Below, piece by piece: positions 57,301 through 59,593 of a stretch of DNA of 64,000 nucleotides (the first letter of the stretch is position 1; each line of letters opens with the position of its first letter). The notes beneath the pieces are model-generated. The model saw only the letters and a program-made list of their open reading frames with translations. It was not told the DNA's origin and made no database searches. A program made the position numbers and the translations under genes. The stretch is from Luidia sarsii (Eukaryota; Echinodermata; Asteroidea; Paxillosida; Luidiidae). The stretch lies in the NCBI GenBank assembly GCA_949987565.1, contig OX465107.1:21682030-21746029 (forward strand), in the 5' to 3' direction.

Positions 57301-59593
57301 CTATAAGAATCCTTCTCGAAGATCTTCCTTCCCTGTGAAAAAGGGTGGAGAGTCTGCAGAAGCTAATTATAACATGTACTGTAAGTCTGTAGGCGCTCAC
57401 AGTCACACACTGGAGTGAGTCGGGCCGCAATCATTCTGAAGGTGAAATCTTTCACCACTGGTGATGTTTTGGGACACAGAAGGGTTTTTTTTTCTGATGA
57501 AAGGCAGTCACACACACAGCTCAAAACCGCATTCAACTTGTTTTTCATACATGCACAAACTCTCTTAGCACAGTGCAAGGTAAACATTGCTGAAGCCACT
57601 GAGTCAATCAGTCACAAGACTGGGAGTGTGATGGGTGCGCAACTTCCTTCAGCTCAAACCATTCAGTCCCAAATCTTTCAGCATTGAACATTTGGAAAAA
57701 CATGTCCCGAAAATATGGCTCTTTCTATGACTATGATAGTATGAGAAGGGGGCCAAGTATAGTATCATCAATAACTGAAAAACACAACAATCTTTAAAAA
57801 GTGACAGGGTATAGTGTTTCAATAATTTCTCTAGTCTACCCTCAGTCCAACTTTGAGACAGAATGACTATGATAGTATGAGAAGGGGGCCAAGTATAGTA
57901 TCATCAATAACTGAAAAACACAACAATCTTTAAAAAGTGACAGGGTATAGTGTTTCAATAATTTCTCTAGTCTACTCTCAGTCCAACTTTGAGACAGGTC
58001 TTGCTAGGATCCAAATGTCAGACCTGTTATAGATTTTGATTTTACTCAGTTTAGTTTATAAAGTCAGTTGGCAAATATGTATCATGCCTCTACAATTTAG
58101 AATCATTATTGGCTTAGAATAACCATGGAGGTGACAGGTCTACTCCTACCTCTTTCATGGAATAACTCACAGTTTTAAAGTCAGAGAAATTCCTTAGGGA
58201 ACTGAATACCGGTATACAAAATGAAATAGGTCTTAGTTATAAGTTTTTTTAGTCTTACTTCTATCACAATTATGGCCTAAAATTGTTAAATTCAAACCAA
58301 CATTTCCACTAATGACACACATCAGAAATATCCATGAAGGCATGATTAGATCAAAATCCTGACAACTGGTAGATTTCACCTCAACATGTCAATGTGAAAT
58401 TACCAAGAAAATTGTATCAATTTCAATTCTCAATTTGCTTTTCAAGATATCTGATGAGATGAAAACTGCCTTTAAAAAATGTCTGTATAAAACCAAAGAG
58501 TTTTGCTATGGTTGTATAAGTATACATTATTGTTTTTTTAAACCATGAAAACTTGAAAACTTGAAATTGTTTGAGCATGGATAGGCCTACTCAGCCATTT
58601 GATGGACTACTGAATTTATCATAGACTACAAGTTTGAGATTTCAGGCAGTGTTAATCTTGATTTAGAACAAAATGGATATTTCTCATTTTTTGGTCAAAT
58701 AAATTAATGGAAATCAATTATCTTGGTTTTTTTTCTTTCCAATTTTTGTTGAAAATCTATCTCTGTAACGTTTTGTGACTTTTTGTGATTTGTTTAACCT
58801 TTTTTTTCTTTTTCTTTTTGTTGGGGGGGGGGGTTACGAAAAACACTCCATTGGCCATCATAATGAATGCTGTTATGCTTTCAGATTCATAAAAATAATA
58901 CTTTAAACATATCACTGAAAGTTATTGAATTGATAATGAAAGCATGTATGTGCATCATGAATGCTTAGTAACTTGAATTTTTTCGTAATGATACTAGTGA
59001 ACTTTTTAAACCTATCAACCTATCAATTATGTTTCAGTTGGCAAAAAAACCACCCAAGCAACCGACAGCTAAGTCCTGACAGTGACTTTATGAGGCTATG
59101 TAGCAATTAAATAGCCGATTCCGACAGGTGTGTATATGCAAATACTCAACGCCGTGAGAGACGCACAGAGAAACGTCCCATCATAAAGTCCATCAAATTG
59201 AAATTAAGATTTAAAAAAAAGAAAGAAAAAGAAAATGAATAAATACAGAAGGCTACTCTAGAAAACAGGGGGAAATGTTCCTCTTCTGTGACTGGGTAAA
59301 TGATGAAAATACGGCGCTGTGTTTTCTGCATCCCATATGGAAAGACGTGGCTGCGCCGGGAACTTCGGATAAGCTCTAGCGCGCTCAGGAGTTACAGCGC
59401 GCCCGACACAGGTGTGAAATCACGGCATGCCTCACGGACCAGCGCATGGTGCCGCCACAAACTCACCAACCAGAACCCGCATACAAAAAAAACATCATTC
59501 TGTAACTTACAAGTCATCGTAGGCAAAGTCAGCACCCAGCGTGTTCCAGTAGAGAAGTAGTGCCACGAAGCTGCAGCCCAGGATATCGTACAT
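1366..59593 (-). CDS. TMTC2: TMTC2 orthologue, complete coding region in 11 exons
   Basis: Coding exons in transcript order: 59511-59593, 31794-32418, 18269-19229, 10368-10482, 9289-9374, 8016-8200, 6839-6917, 5159-5280, 4300-4381, 3148-3326, 1366-1557. All introns are GT-AG and phases join without a break, giving 902 residues (human TMTC2 is about 836). TMTC proteins are ER membrane proteins with a GT-C-type hydrophobic half followed by luminal TPR repeats; the family is tied to O-mannosylation of cadherins, and TMTC2 also to ER calcium handling. Seen here: a first hydrophobic segment ending in YDD (residues 25-27), HPIHTEAV (127-134), the DUF1736-type block with NTPP and FDWSM (about 266-315), and tandem TPRs from about 557 to the end. 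Choice of TMTC2 over TMTC1/3/4 rests on near-match blocks such as [18 protein letters not shown] and YRNALxYRxNMAD. The extra length is a linker in exon 3. The starting ATG has an in-frame TAA 33 nt upstream. No clear poly(A) signal was seen in the 1.3 kb downstream. Confidence 0.95.
1682..2335. repeat. Tandem repeat, ~179-183 bp unit, about 3.6 copies
   Basis: Units begin AGCTATG at 1682, 1865, 2044 and 2223. The first three are nearly identical; the last is diverged and truncated. Each unit contains GTGTCTTCTCA and TTACATCAAGCAAGGCAAA. No similarity to the other repeat families here was noticed. Confidence 0.9.
2436..2930 (+). mobile_element. SINE family S1 copy with internal minisatellite
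   Basis: The 5' part matches other S1 copies (CTGCATC...TTTACAAC...GTTTGCATC...CCCCATCCCAGCAAAGACTAG). The tRNA-like part follows at 2826-2910, with a degraded A box and a GGTTCAAGTCTC B box. Between them the GACTAGTTGACTATTTGGG piece is amplified (see the separate entry). Confidence 0.75.
2568..2827. repeat. 20-bp minisatellite, 13 copies
   Basis: Perfect or near-perfect repetition of ACTAGTTGACTATTTGGGAA, 13 times. The unit is a single-copy segment in every other S1 SINE in the window, so the array arose inside one SINE. Confidence 0.97.
3015..3107 (+). mobile_element. SINE family S1, partial
   Basis: Contains CACTGGTATGTTAAACCAGA and GGTTCGAACCC, i.e. the anticodon-arm and B-box part of the tRNA-like head, followed by the T-rich tail. 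It ends about 40 nt from the exon 10 donor. Confidence 0.6.
3148..3326 (-). CDS. TMTC2: TMTC2 exon 10 (TPR)
   Basis: Codes residues 780-839: [54 protein letters not shown]. Acceptor TCTTAG|GC, donor CTG|GTGGGT (weaker GTGGGT donor), phase 0. Confidence 0.93.
3422..3530 (+). mobile_element. Penelope-derived non-autonomous element, partial
   Basis: Starts GATATACAAAAATGTTGCAA and runs through the family flank into GGGCCTGACATTTCGATCCT and the AGCAGGACCTTTCTCAAA arm. The second inverted arm is missing or displaced to about 3685-3732. Confidence 0.7.
3960..4281 (+). mobile_element. SINE family S1 (full-length type copy)
   Basis: About 200 bp of family-specific sequence (CATCCACTTTGTGTGAT ... 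CACCCCCACCCTGGCAAAG) precedes a tRNA-like segment at 4175-4250: A box TAGCTCAGATGG, anticodon-type stem CTGGT/ACCAG with a 7-nt loop, B box GGTTCAAATCC. The acceptor arms do not pair, so this is a SINE and not a tRNA gene. It ends about 18 nt from the exon 9 donor. Confidence 0.8.
4300..4381 (-). CDS. TMTC2: TMTC2 exon 9 (TPR)
   Basis: Codes residues 753-779 plus one base: [20 protein letters not shown] then YNVYQHY. Acceptor AATGCAG|AAC (weak pyrimidine tract), donor TATG|GTAAGA. A tRNA-derived repeat with its T-rich tail ends about 18 nt into the next intron. Confidence 0.92.
4382..5158 (-). other. TMTC2 intron 8
   Basis: AT-rich, about 780 bp. No repeat family, gene or conserved element recognised. 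Confidence 0.75.
5159..5280 (-). CDS. TMTC2: TMTC2 exon 8 (TPR)
   Basis: Codes residues 712-752: [20 protein letters not shown], then [17 protein letters not shown]. Acceptor TTTCAG|GG, donor AAACA|GTAAGG, phase 0. Strong match to the family WYMESLRSKTDHIPAHLTYG block. Confidence 0.94.
5338..5512 (-). repeat. Histone-stem-loop repeat (family H)
   Basis: Read on the minus strand: CTGCTGG-side flank, a degraded hammerhead-like core, then a perfect 16-base GGCTCTTTTCAGAGCC (5426-5441), then CTTAAAAGAGA, then the TGTCACCGCAAA and GCAAACCTTCA segments. This is the only perfect stem-loop copy in the window. Confidence 0.8.
5620..5993. mobile_element. MITE-like element, family M3
   Basis: Ends in ACAGTGGAATCGGCCCTG (near 5973-5990), preceded by AATCGTGAT motifs. 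The CpG-rich core with GGGTGGCCCATGCAG and CACTTCCTGTC (5694-5770) recurs inverted at 17840-17925. The CAGGGCCG-type end resembles hAT elements, but no transposase or target duplication was confirmed. Confidence 0.5.
6147..6294. mobile_element. MITE family M1
   Basis: About 147 bp with imperfect inverted ends (CGATTTCATCTAACCC and GGCTTCGTGAAATCCAC reversed) and internal CTTACGATCAATCG and GATGCATCGCAAGG motifs. Four more copies are in the window. Confidence 0.65.
6378..6570. mobile_element. Palindromic Penelope-derived element
   Basis: Two inverted arms (TTTCGATCCTAGCCGGACC and GGGCCTGCTAGGATCGAAAC) around a spacer containing further CTTTCTCAAAG repeats. It is followed by the family flank with CATTTTAGTCAGTGAGCAG and TTTGCAACA. 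Confidence 0.75.
6839..6917 (-). CDS. TMTC2: TMTC2 exon 7 (TPR)
   Basis: Codes residues 686-711 plus one base: [11 protein letters not shown]...[10 protein letters not shown]. It is too short to appear as an open frame of its own, but it joins in phase (acceptor TTTACAG|GAA, donor CTAG|GTAAGA) and matches the [11 protein letters not shown] region of vertebrate TMTC2. Confidence 0.92.
7104..7212. repeat. Pyrimidine-rich (CT/CTTT) tract
   Basis: Imperfect CTCTCT/TTTCTCTCCC runs. The open frames on both strands here are low-complexity artefacts. Confidence 0.85.
7283..7425 (+). repeat. Histone-stem-loop repeat (family H), decayed
   Basis: Plus-oriented: CAGAGCACACACTGTCCAAA, ACTGAGTTACC, a ruined stem-loop (only AGAGCC left), CATCTTGAGAGA, then TGTTGCCGCAAA and CCATGCAAACC. 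Confidence 0.55.
7465..7615. mobile_element. MITE family M1
   Basis: About 150 bp with inverted ends GGATTTCACAAAGCCTTACG and the reverse of GGGTTTGGTGAAATCGACC. Internal CTTACGATGGATAACCCATC matches the copy near 20200. Confidence 0.7.
7685..7848 (+). mobile_element. Palindromic Penelope-derived element with 14-bp TSD
   Basis: Flanked by identical AGAGCCAAAGCGTG at 7671-7684 and 7849-7862. The body is a left flank (ATACAAAAATGTTGCAAACT ...) followed by two head-to-head arms of about 50 bp meeting near 7794 (CTCAAAGGCACTCTGCCTTT). Confidence 0.88.
7971..7995. repeat. C25 homopolymer (G25 in TMTC2 transcript)
   Basis: Uninterrupted run of 25 C on the plus strand. On the transcript it lies at intron positions 21-45 after the exon 6 donor. 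Exact length may be a sequencing or assembly approximation. Confidence 0.85.
8016..8200 (-). CDS. TMTC2: TMTC2 exon 6 (TPR)
   Basis: Codes residues 624-685, including [20 protein letters not shown] and [17 protein letters not shown], two TPR A helices. Acceptor TTTTAG|AT, donor GAG|GTATGG (phase 0). A 25-base G-run in transcript sense begins 21 nt after this donor. Confidence 0.93.
8797..8952 (-). mobile_element. Palindromic Penelope-derived element
   Basis: Inverted arms (GTTTCGATCCTAGCAGGACC / GGTCCTGCTAGGATCGAAAC) joined by a short CTCTGCC spacer. The family flank ends TTTGCAACAATTTGTATATC on the right, so it is in the reverse orientation relative to 7685-7848. Confidence 0.8.
9159..9275. 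mobile_element. MITE family M1
   Basis: Inverted ends CGATTTCACCAAACCC and the reverse of GGCTTTGTGAAATCCACC. Internal CTTACGATCAATCGCA. It stops about 13 nt from the exon 5 donor (intron base 1 is 9288). Confidence 0.7.
9289..9374 (-). CDS. TMTC2: TMTC2 exon 5 (TPR)
   Basis: Codes residues 596-623 with shared codons at both ends: [20 protein letters not shown] then IQCRPRLA. Acceptor CGACAG|A, donor GCGA|GTAAGT. A MITE ends about 13 nt into the next intron. Confidence 0.92.
9375..10367 (-). other. TMTC2 intron 4
   Basis: Contains Penelope-derived scraps (about 9520-9615 and 10270-10325) and a reverse S1 SINE fragment (9960-10108). Otherwise AT-rich and featureless. Confidence 0.7.
9960..10108 (-). 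mobile_element. SINE family S1, decayed
   Basis: Reverse copy of the tRNA-like part (ACTTGAACCTGAGA, TGGTTTTGTGTACCAG) and tail (ATGGCAAAGAA), with the 5' body replaced. Confidence 0.6.
10368..10482 (-). CDS. TMTC2: TMTC2 exon 4 (first TPR)
   Basis: Codes residues 557-594 and two bases of 595: AWGNLANIL...[17 protein letters not shown], a canonical TPR helix pair. Acceptor CTTTCAG|CT completes GCT (Ala). Donor CCT|GTAAGA. Confidence 0.94.
10583..10715 (-). mobile_element. SINE family S1 (reverse)
   Basis: Reverse tRNA-like segment with B box in ACTTGAATCCGAGACC, CTGGTTTTGTGTACCAGCGC, A box in ATTTGAGCTATCCAGC, then AGTCAACTAGTCTTTGCC. Confidence 0.75.
10722..10875. repeat. T-rich degenerate tandem repeat
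   Basis: Imperfect units of roughly 25-35 bp built on GAGATTTTTTAGTTTT. Low complexity, no coding potential. Confidence 0.7.
13188..13312 (+). mobile_element. Penelope-derived fragment
   Basis: GAGGCTGACGTTTCGATCCT, AACAGGACC, a CTTTTTC expansion, then the flank CATTTCAGTCAGTAAGCAG. Confidence 0.6.
14866..14975 (+). mobile_element. 5'-truncated Penelope 3' end with 12-bp TSD
   Basis: 110 bp identical in layout to the last 110 bp of the 29577-31520 element (CCTTCGTGTACATGTATCTG ... GAGAAAGGTCATGC ... CACTAAATTTT). Flanked by TCTTCTGTACTA at 14854-14865 and 14976-14987. Confidence 0.85.
15505..15690. repeat. CGCTTTT heptamer array
   Basis: Perfect CGCTTTT units in the middle, degrading to TTTTCGT and CACTTTT at the sides. 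The Phe-rich 224-residue open frame over it is an artefact. Confidence 0.9.
16328..16700 (-). mobile_element. SINE family S1, near full length (reverse)
   Basis: Reverse copy with tail, tRNA-like segment (16370-16440) and the whole 5' body (CAGGGATCACAACCCC, GTTTCAGATGCAAAC, GCTGGATGCAGC). It shows the family length of about 360-370 bp. Confidence 0.78.
17149..17606. mobile_element. MITE family M2 with long hairpin
   Basis: Bounded by TAAGCCGCATTTCCACTGGA and its inverted counterpart (reverse of TCCAGTAGAAACACGGCTTA). Inside are many GGTTACTTTAACCGAG-type repeats and a near-perfect hairpin at 17156-17226. Confidence 0.6.
17610..18060. mobile_element. MITE family M3, composite
   Basis: Starts CTCACTTTCCACTGATCC and ends GACAGTGGAAACGGCCCTTA. 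AATCGCGATT motifs lie near both ends; the CpG-rich core (17840-17925) matches the core at 5694-5770 in reverse. Confidence 0.55.
18066..18185 (+). mobile_element. SINE family S1, partial
   Basis: GGCCACCATCTAAGAGCAGG, AGCTCAGATGGTAAGAGCGC, CGCAAAACCAGAGATCTCGG, GTTCAAATCTG. Directly abuts the end of the M3 element. Confidence 0.75.
18269..19229 (-). CDS. TMTC2: TMTC2 exon 3 (DUF1736 block, Asn/Gly/His linker, last TM helices)
   Basis: Codes residues 237-556 plus one base. Acceptor CTTGCAG|GAT is phase 0. The first part matches the family block with [28 protein letters not shown] low-complexity linker (residues about 346-450, genomic 18588-18902) rich in Asn, Gly, His and then Pro/Ala replaces a shorter Asn/Gly-containing loop in vertebrate TMTC2. 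The end returns to conserved helices with [19 protein letters not shown]. Donor AAAG|GTAAAC, intron from 18268. Confidence 0.94.
19431..19640 (-). mobile_element. SINE family S2 (tRNA-derived, reverse)
   Basis: Reverse-oriented: read on the minus strand it has AAGTGGTTAAGACGTCTGCA, then AAAGCAGGAGTCACAGGTTC with the B box GGTTCAAATCC, then CTGAGCTGCC. Plus-strand tail GTATCGCATTGCATCATAGA matches the copy at 63733-63937. A decayed relative lies at 19670-19765. Confidence 0.7.
20190..20315. mobile_element. MITE family M1
   Basis: CTTGCGATGGATAACCCATT ... GCGATCGGTCGTAAGTTACG ... GGTGGATGAAATCC; matches 7465-7615 but with weak ends. Confidence 0.6.
23165..23234. other. 70-nt hairpin
   Basis: About 32-nt arms around a 6-nt loop (AGTGTA). 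The inner 23 nt pair with only three mismatches (GCCCTGCTGAACATGATC against GATCATGTCGAGCAGGGT). The shape is miRNA-precursor-like, but no known miRNA was recognised. Confidence 0.55.
25141..25168. other. Perfect 12-bp palindrome with 4-nt loop
   Basis: ACTATCATGAGT - AAGC - ACTCATGATAGT, next to a short direct repeat of AGTACCTAGAAGTACTATC. Confidence 0.8.
25548..25660 (+). mobile_element. Penelope-derived fragment
   Basis: GAGGCCCTGACTTTTCGATG, CTAGCAGGACCTTTCTCAAA, then the flank TTATTTCAGTCAGAAAGCA. Confidence 0.6.
25705..25965 (-). mobile_element. SINE family S1 (reverse)
   Basis: Tail AAAAATGGCAAACAAAC, degraded tRNA-like part, then TAGTCAACTAGGCC, GCTGGGGTAGGGGTGCCAGT and CAGGGATCACACC of the 5' body. 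Confidence 0.68.
26145..26305. mobile_element. Palindromic Penelope-derived element, diverged
   Basis: AATTAGGAGGGCCTGACG to GTCAGACCCTCCAAATTTTG around mutated arms, followed by TTTTAGTCAGCAAGCAGTTT. This is the GAGGGCCTGA subfamily. Confidence 0.65.
27080..27290. repeat. Two inverted family H fragments
   Basis: 27080-27145 is reverse-oriented with TCTGAAAAGAGCC (stem-loop remnant). 27165-27290 is forward: CACTGCCCAAAATGTTGAGT, stem-loop deleted to GAGCC, then CTTGAAAGAGA (27214-27224) and the TGGTGTCGTAGCAAA segment. Confidence 0.6.
28421..28822. repeat. CT/CCCTCT pyrimidine array
   Basis: Long imperfect (CT)n and CTCCCCCTCTCT runs with a higher-order repeat of roughly 170-180 bp (CTCTGTCTTTCTCCCTCCCC recurs). 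Open frames here on both strands are artefacts. Confidence 0.9.
29461..29576 (+). mobile_element. Older Penelope-derived copy, split by the later insertion
   Basis: Partial arm (AAGGTCCTGCTAGGTCCTGC ...) and flank GATTTTCATTTGGGTAATTT, AAGTCAGCTAGCAGTT. The flank would continue at 31534 (AATAACATTTCAATC), matching the undisturbed family order CAGTTTGCAACATTT. Confidence 0.7.
29577..31520 (+). mobile_element. Penelope-like retroelement, 5'-truncated, 13-bp TSD
   Basis: Flanked by TCAGCTAGCAGTT at 29564-29576 and 31521-31533. Begins inside the reverse transcriptase (first conserved block), carries the rest of RT and a GIY-YIG endonuclease, then about 320 bp of 3' sequence with CTTTGATCTTTCCCCCT repeats, and ends with CCTTTGAGAAAGGTCCTGCT, AGGATCGAAACGTCAGGCCC, ACTAAATT. 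Sits in TMTC2 intron 2, antisense to that gene. Confidence 0.93.
29579..31198 (+). CDS. Penelope-type reverse transcriptase with GIY-YIG endonuclease, N-terminally truncated
   Basis: Open from 29579 (after a TGA at 29576-29578) to TAA at 31196-31198; the first Met is at 29720, inside the domain, so the true start is missing. Order of motifs: YLLPKIHK and [14 protein letters not shown] (29609-29680, Penelope RT blocks 1-2), [10 protein letters not shown] (near 29837), [19 protein letters not shown] (near 30000-30054), catalytic YIDD (30113-30124), FLDVTV, a Cys-rich stretch [11 protein letters not shown], and the GIY-YIG domain with IIYLISC and [17 protein letters not shown] (about 30904-30990). 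In Penelope-like elements RT copies the template at a nick made by the GIY-YIG nuclease. No stop codon or frameshift interrupts the remaining 539 codons, suggesting a fairly recent insertion. The RT sequence upstream of block 1 is absent, so it is not functional on its own. Confidence 0.93.
   Translation, partial: SPINCRTARFYLLPKIHKANNPGRPIISGNGSPTEHISLFIDSFLKPLVPQIPSYVHDTPDFLRKLESVKDQIPATAIIGTIDVSSLYTNIPQEEGIQACSSALAKGKQSSPPISDITTLMRLVLAKNNFSFLGKHYLQVHGTAMGTRMAPSFACLFMGDLEERMLSEAPCRPWIWWRYIDDVFFIWTRDGSSLNAFFDHINSFHRTIKFTWEQSLQQTHFLDVTVRKDLNTLTTDLYSKPTDTHQYLHSSSCHPRHCKTGIAYSQALRLRRICSNESDFRRHTRVLASNLVARGYSSRQVKNSIAKVYSIPRSSALKQKPPGPKDKPKVPLVTSYHPSLPPLRKITKENHHILHTSDRLAEAIPNSPVLAFRRPRNLRDLIVRAEVPPLDSSPPTKFGTFKCTSKCIVCKTHVKEIDSFNGHSSGTTHTTYGSITCTTSNIIYLISCRVCNIQYVGETKNTLKKRIYGHRSTIKTGKMDTPVGYHFNLPDHSISDMSVLGIESLGHRNNAVRLSREKMWMKRLRTIQPHGLNIQEGND
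31570..31787 (+). mobile_element. SINE family S1 next to the exon 2 donor
   Basis: 5' body (AAAAGCTGTATCCACATTGTGTGA) with an internal deletion, then CCACCATCTAAGGGCTGGGT, AGCTCAGATTGGAAGAGCGC, CCAGAGGTCTCAGCTTCAAT. It ends at about 31785; TMTC2 intron 2 begins at 31793 and runs down through it. Confidence 0.75.
31794..32418 (-). CDS. TMTC2: TMTC2 exon 2 (membrane core)
   Basis: Codes residues 28-236. The acceptor TTGACAG|T completes a Phe codon and then reads RAILKNQD. Contains [21 protein letters not shown] and [16 protein letters not shown], all hallmark TMTC blocks, and several hydrophobic helices. Donor is AAAG|GTAATC (intron from 31793), phase 0. A tRNA-derived repeat ends only a few bases into the following intron. 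Confidence 0.94.
32500..32800. mobile_element. MITE family M1, split by a Penelope-derived insertion
   Basis: TAACTTGACTTACGATAAGA on the left and CCATTGTTAGCACTGTCATG ... ACAGGTTTGGTGAAAAAATT on the right belong to an M1 element, interrupted at 32544-32713. Confidence 0.6.
32544..32713 (+). mobile_element. Palindromic Penelope-derived element with 12-bp TSD
   Basis: Flanked by AAGATAAACCAT at 32532-32543 and 32714-32725. Left flank GATATACAAAAATATTGCAA, then two head-to-head arms meeting at CTCAAAGGCACTCTGCCTTT. Confidence 0.88.
33005..33180. mobile_element. MITE family M3, short copy
   Basis: GAATCGCGATTCAAATCC near the left, a (CA)n run at 33090-33105, AATCGTAATTCAAATAATC, and the end GAGTGGAAACGGCCCTA. 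Confidence 0.55.
33362..33475. mobile_element. M3 end fused to a Penelope-derived arm
   Basis: TAGGGCCGTTCCCACTACG ... AATTGCGATTTGAACG breaks into TTTCGATCCTAGCAGGACC and the opposing GGTCCTGCTGGGATTGAAAC arm. The rest of the M3 element is absent. Confidence 0.55.
33780..34014 (-). pseudogene. LINE reverse-transcriptase C-terminal remnant
   Basis: Minus-strand reading gives [20 protein letters not shown], then [17 protein letters not shown], and a stop. The pattern LxWLGHxLRxDxDxIPKxAL followed by RTVxxELxEMxxT is the usual C-terminal tail of non-LTR retrotransposon polymerases. No upstream RT palm was found, so it is a fragment. Clade not assigned. Confidence 0.65.
34950..35157. repeat. 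GA/GACA purine array
   Basis: (GA)n, then (GACA)n at 35006-35046, and AGAGTGACAGAGA units, abutting the H repeat that begins at about 35158. Confidence 0.9.
35158..35345 (-). repeat. Histone-stem-loop repeat (family H)
   Basis: Reverse-oriented, well-preserved in length. Stem-loop at 35238-35253 (three end mismatches), AAAGAGA element in TCTCTTTCAAG (35219-35229), hammerhead-like CTGACAAC ... ACCCGAAAA segment, and the CTGATGATAGTTGGAATCC leader. Confidence 0.78.
35377..35435 (+). repeat. Family H fragment, forward
   Basis: GTGCACACTACCCAAAACGT, TGAGTTACC, then GGCTCTTTTCAGAG (35409-35422), which breaks into the GA array. Confidence 0.72.
35430..36340. repeat. GA/GGGGA purine array, ~0.9 kb
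   Basis: AGAGAGAAGGGGAGAG units with higher-order duplication (the block with GAATGGAAGAGAGAGTAGGG recurs at about 35730, 35850 and 36020). The long Ser/Leu/Pro or Glu/Arg/Gly open frames on both strands are artefacts. Confidence 0.92.
36975..37145 (-). repeat. Histone-stem-loop repeat (family H)
   Basis: Stem-loop at 37063-37078 (one mismatch). Read on the minus strand, GTCTCCTGACGACGGGCAGA lies upstream, with CTGACGA at 37131-37137. A short GTGTGTAATGTCAAT duplication interrupts the segment before the GAAAC position. Confidence 0.78.
37230..37475 (+). mobile_element. SINE family S1, diverged
   Basis: ATCTACTTTGGTGTGACTAT, GTGTGATCCCTGGAGATAAT, AGTTAATGGTTTCAATGC, then a degraded tRNA-like part with GTGGTTCAAATCC. 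Confidence 0.62.
37608..37740 (+). mobile_element. Penelope-derived fragment
   Basis: TAGAGGGCCTGATGTTTCGA, GGAGGACCTTTCTCAAAAGC, TTAGGTCCTGCTAGGACC, then flank remnants GCAAGCACTTGGCAACA. Confidence 0.6.
37934..38020 (+). pseudogene. Possible LINE C-terminal remnant
   Basis: Reads [18 protein letters not shown] then [11 protein letters not shown], which resembles the KRDTGL...[14 protein letters not shown] tail of some non-LTR retrotransposon polymerases. Only 29 codons; flanking frames are broken. Confidence 0.4.
41536..41868. repeat. Tandem duplication, 183-bp period
   Basis: GTCGACACAAGTCAATCATG starts at 41536 and again at 41719. The two units are highly similar, differing by small indels (an extra ATGTCGC and a missing end segment). 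Confidence 0.88.
42688..42838 (-). repeat. Histone-stem-loop repeat (family H), best core copy
   Basis: Minus-strand reading: GTACACACTACCCGAAACGT, TGAGTTACT, stem-loop GGCTCTTATCAGAGCC (42769-42784, one loop difference), ACACTCCTTCTCGAAAGAGA, TGTGTCACCGCAAAACTTCC, GTGCAAACC. Confidence 0.82.
43238..43312 (-). repeat. Family H fragment
   Basis: GATTTGAAGGTTTGCATAGT and TTTTGTGGTGACACCATG only; the stem-loop part is absent. Confidence 0.6.
44590..44690 (-). mobile_element. Penelope-derived fragment
   Basis: AGAAAGGTCCTGCTTTTGAG, AAGTTCTGCTAGGATTGAAA, GGGCCCTCCTAATTTTTGAT. Confidence 0.6.
45050..45150 (+). mobile_element. Penelope-derived fragment, strongly decayed
   Basis: GGTCTGACATTTTAACCCTA, GCAGGATCTTTCTCAAGGGC, then AGTCTAGTCAGTATAAAGC. 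Confidence 0.5.
45664..45910 (+). mobile_element. Palindromic Penelope-derived element, long form
   Basis: Left flank GTGATATACAAAAATGTTGC, then each arm extends past the CTTTGAGAAAGG motif into GTGACAAGGACAAAACAGAT, ACATGTACACGAA and its inverse, so each half reproduces more than 80 bp of the Penelope 3' end. No clear target duplication seen. Confidence 0.85.
47310..47357. repeat. (GA)n plus G-run
   Basis: GAGAGAGAGACAGAGAGAGA followed by an uninterrupted G tract. Confidence 0.85.
50128..50432 (+). mobile_element. SINE family S1
   Basis: CCTGAACTGCTGTAGCCAGG, GTTTGCATCTGGGGGCGCGA, AAGGCCGCCATCTAAGGGCT, TAGCTCAGATGGTAAGAATG, then the tail TTTTTCCTTTATTTGTTTGA. The B box is degraded. Confidence 0.75.
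50712..50873 (-). mobile_element. Palindromic Penelope-derived element with 14-bp TSD
   Basis: Flanked by TAGTTCAGATCTCT ending at 50711 and again at 50874-50887. Arms GTTTCGATCCTAGCAGGACC and GGTCCTTCTAGGATCTAAAC; flank on the right ends TTTGTATATCACC (reverse orientation). Confidence 0.87.
51281..51470. repeat. TGCC tetranucleotide array
   Basis: About 190 bp of TGCC units with TGTC and CAGC variants. Open frames on both strands (CLPA / AGRQ repeats) are artefacts. Confidence 0.95.
53785..53930 (-). mobile_element. Palindromic Penelope-derived element (GAGGGC subfamily)
   Basis: TAGGAGGGCTTGACGTTTCG, then GAATGCCTGCTAGGATTGAA, GTCAGGCCCTCCTAATTTC, then TTTTAGTCAGTAATCAG and AACATTTTTGAATAT. 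Confidence 0.75.
54470..54740 (+). mobile_element. Palindromic Penelope-derived element with an 18-bp expansion
   Basis: Flank GATATGCCAAAAATGTTGCA, left arm GGAGGGCCTGATATTTGGAT, right arm GGTCCTGCTAGGATTGAAAC ending CCCTCCAAATTTTGATAG. The right arm contains seven 18-bp repeats (54570-54695). Confidence 0.85.
54570..54695. repeat. 18-bp repeat, 7 copies
   Basis: CCTTTGAGAAAGGTCCTG starts at 54570, 54588, 54606, 54624, 54642, 54660 and 54678, all identical. Confidence 0.97.
54965..55075 (+). mobile_element. SINE family S1, partial
   Basis: CCCAGGCAAAGATTAGTTGA, CCGCCATTTAAGGGCTGGAT, AGCTCAGACGGTTAGAGCAA; truncated before the B box. Confidence 0.7.
57729..58000. repeat. Tandem duplication, 136-bp period, nearly identical
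   Basis: GACTATGATAGTATGAGAAG begins at 57729 and 57865. Only one difference was noticed between the two units (TACCCTC against TACTCTC). Confidence 0.9.
57995..58078 (-). mobile_element. Penelope-derived fragment
   Basis: TTTGAGACAGGTCTTGCTAG, GATCCAAATGTCAGACCTG, then TAAAGTCAGTTGGCAAAT. The 136-bp duplication ends inside it. Confidence 0.55.
59511..59593 (-). CDS. TMTC2: TMTC2 exon 1 (start codon, first TM helix, YDD)
   Basis: Encodes residues 1-27 plus two bases of codon 28: a short N-terminus, one hydrophobic helix, and the acidic YDD motif conserved at this position in TMTC proteins (the Asp pair is thought to serve GT-C catalysis). The donor is TT|GTAAGT with the intron beginning at 59510. 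The ATG at 59593-59591 is the first in frame after a TAA in the 5' leader. Confidence 0.93.

Larger units (their letters stand above)
32419..59510 (-). other. TMTC2 intron 1 (27.1 kb)
   Basis: No nested gene found. Repeat content is listed separately. Stretches with nothing recognised: 34020-34900, 38030-41530, 41870-42680, 43320-44580, 45160-45660, 45920-50120 (apart from a GA/G tract at 47310-47357), 50890-51280, 51480-53780, 55080-57725 and 58080-59510. Short open frames there lack family features. Confidence 0.75.
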
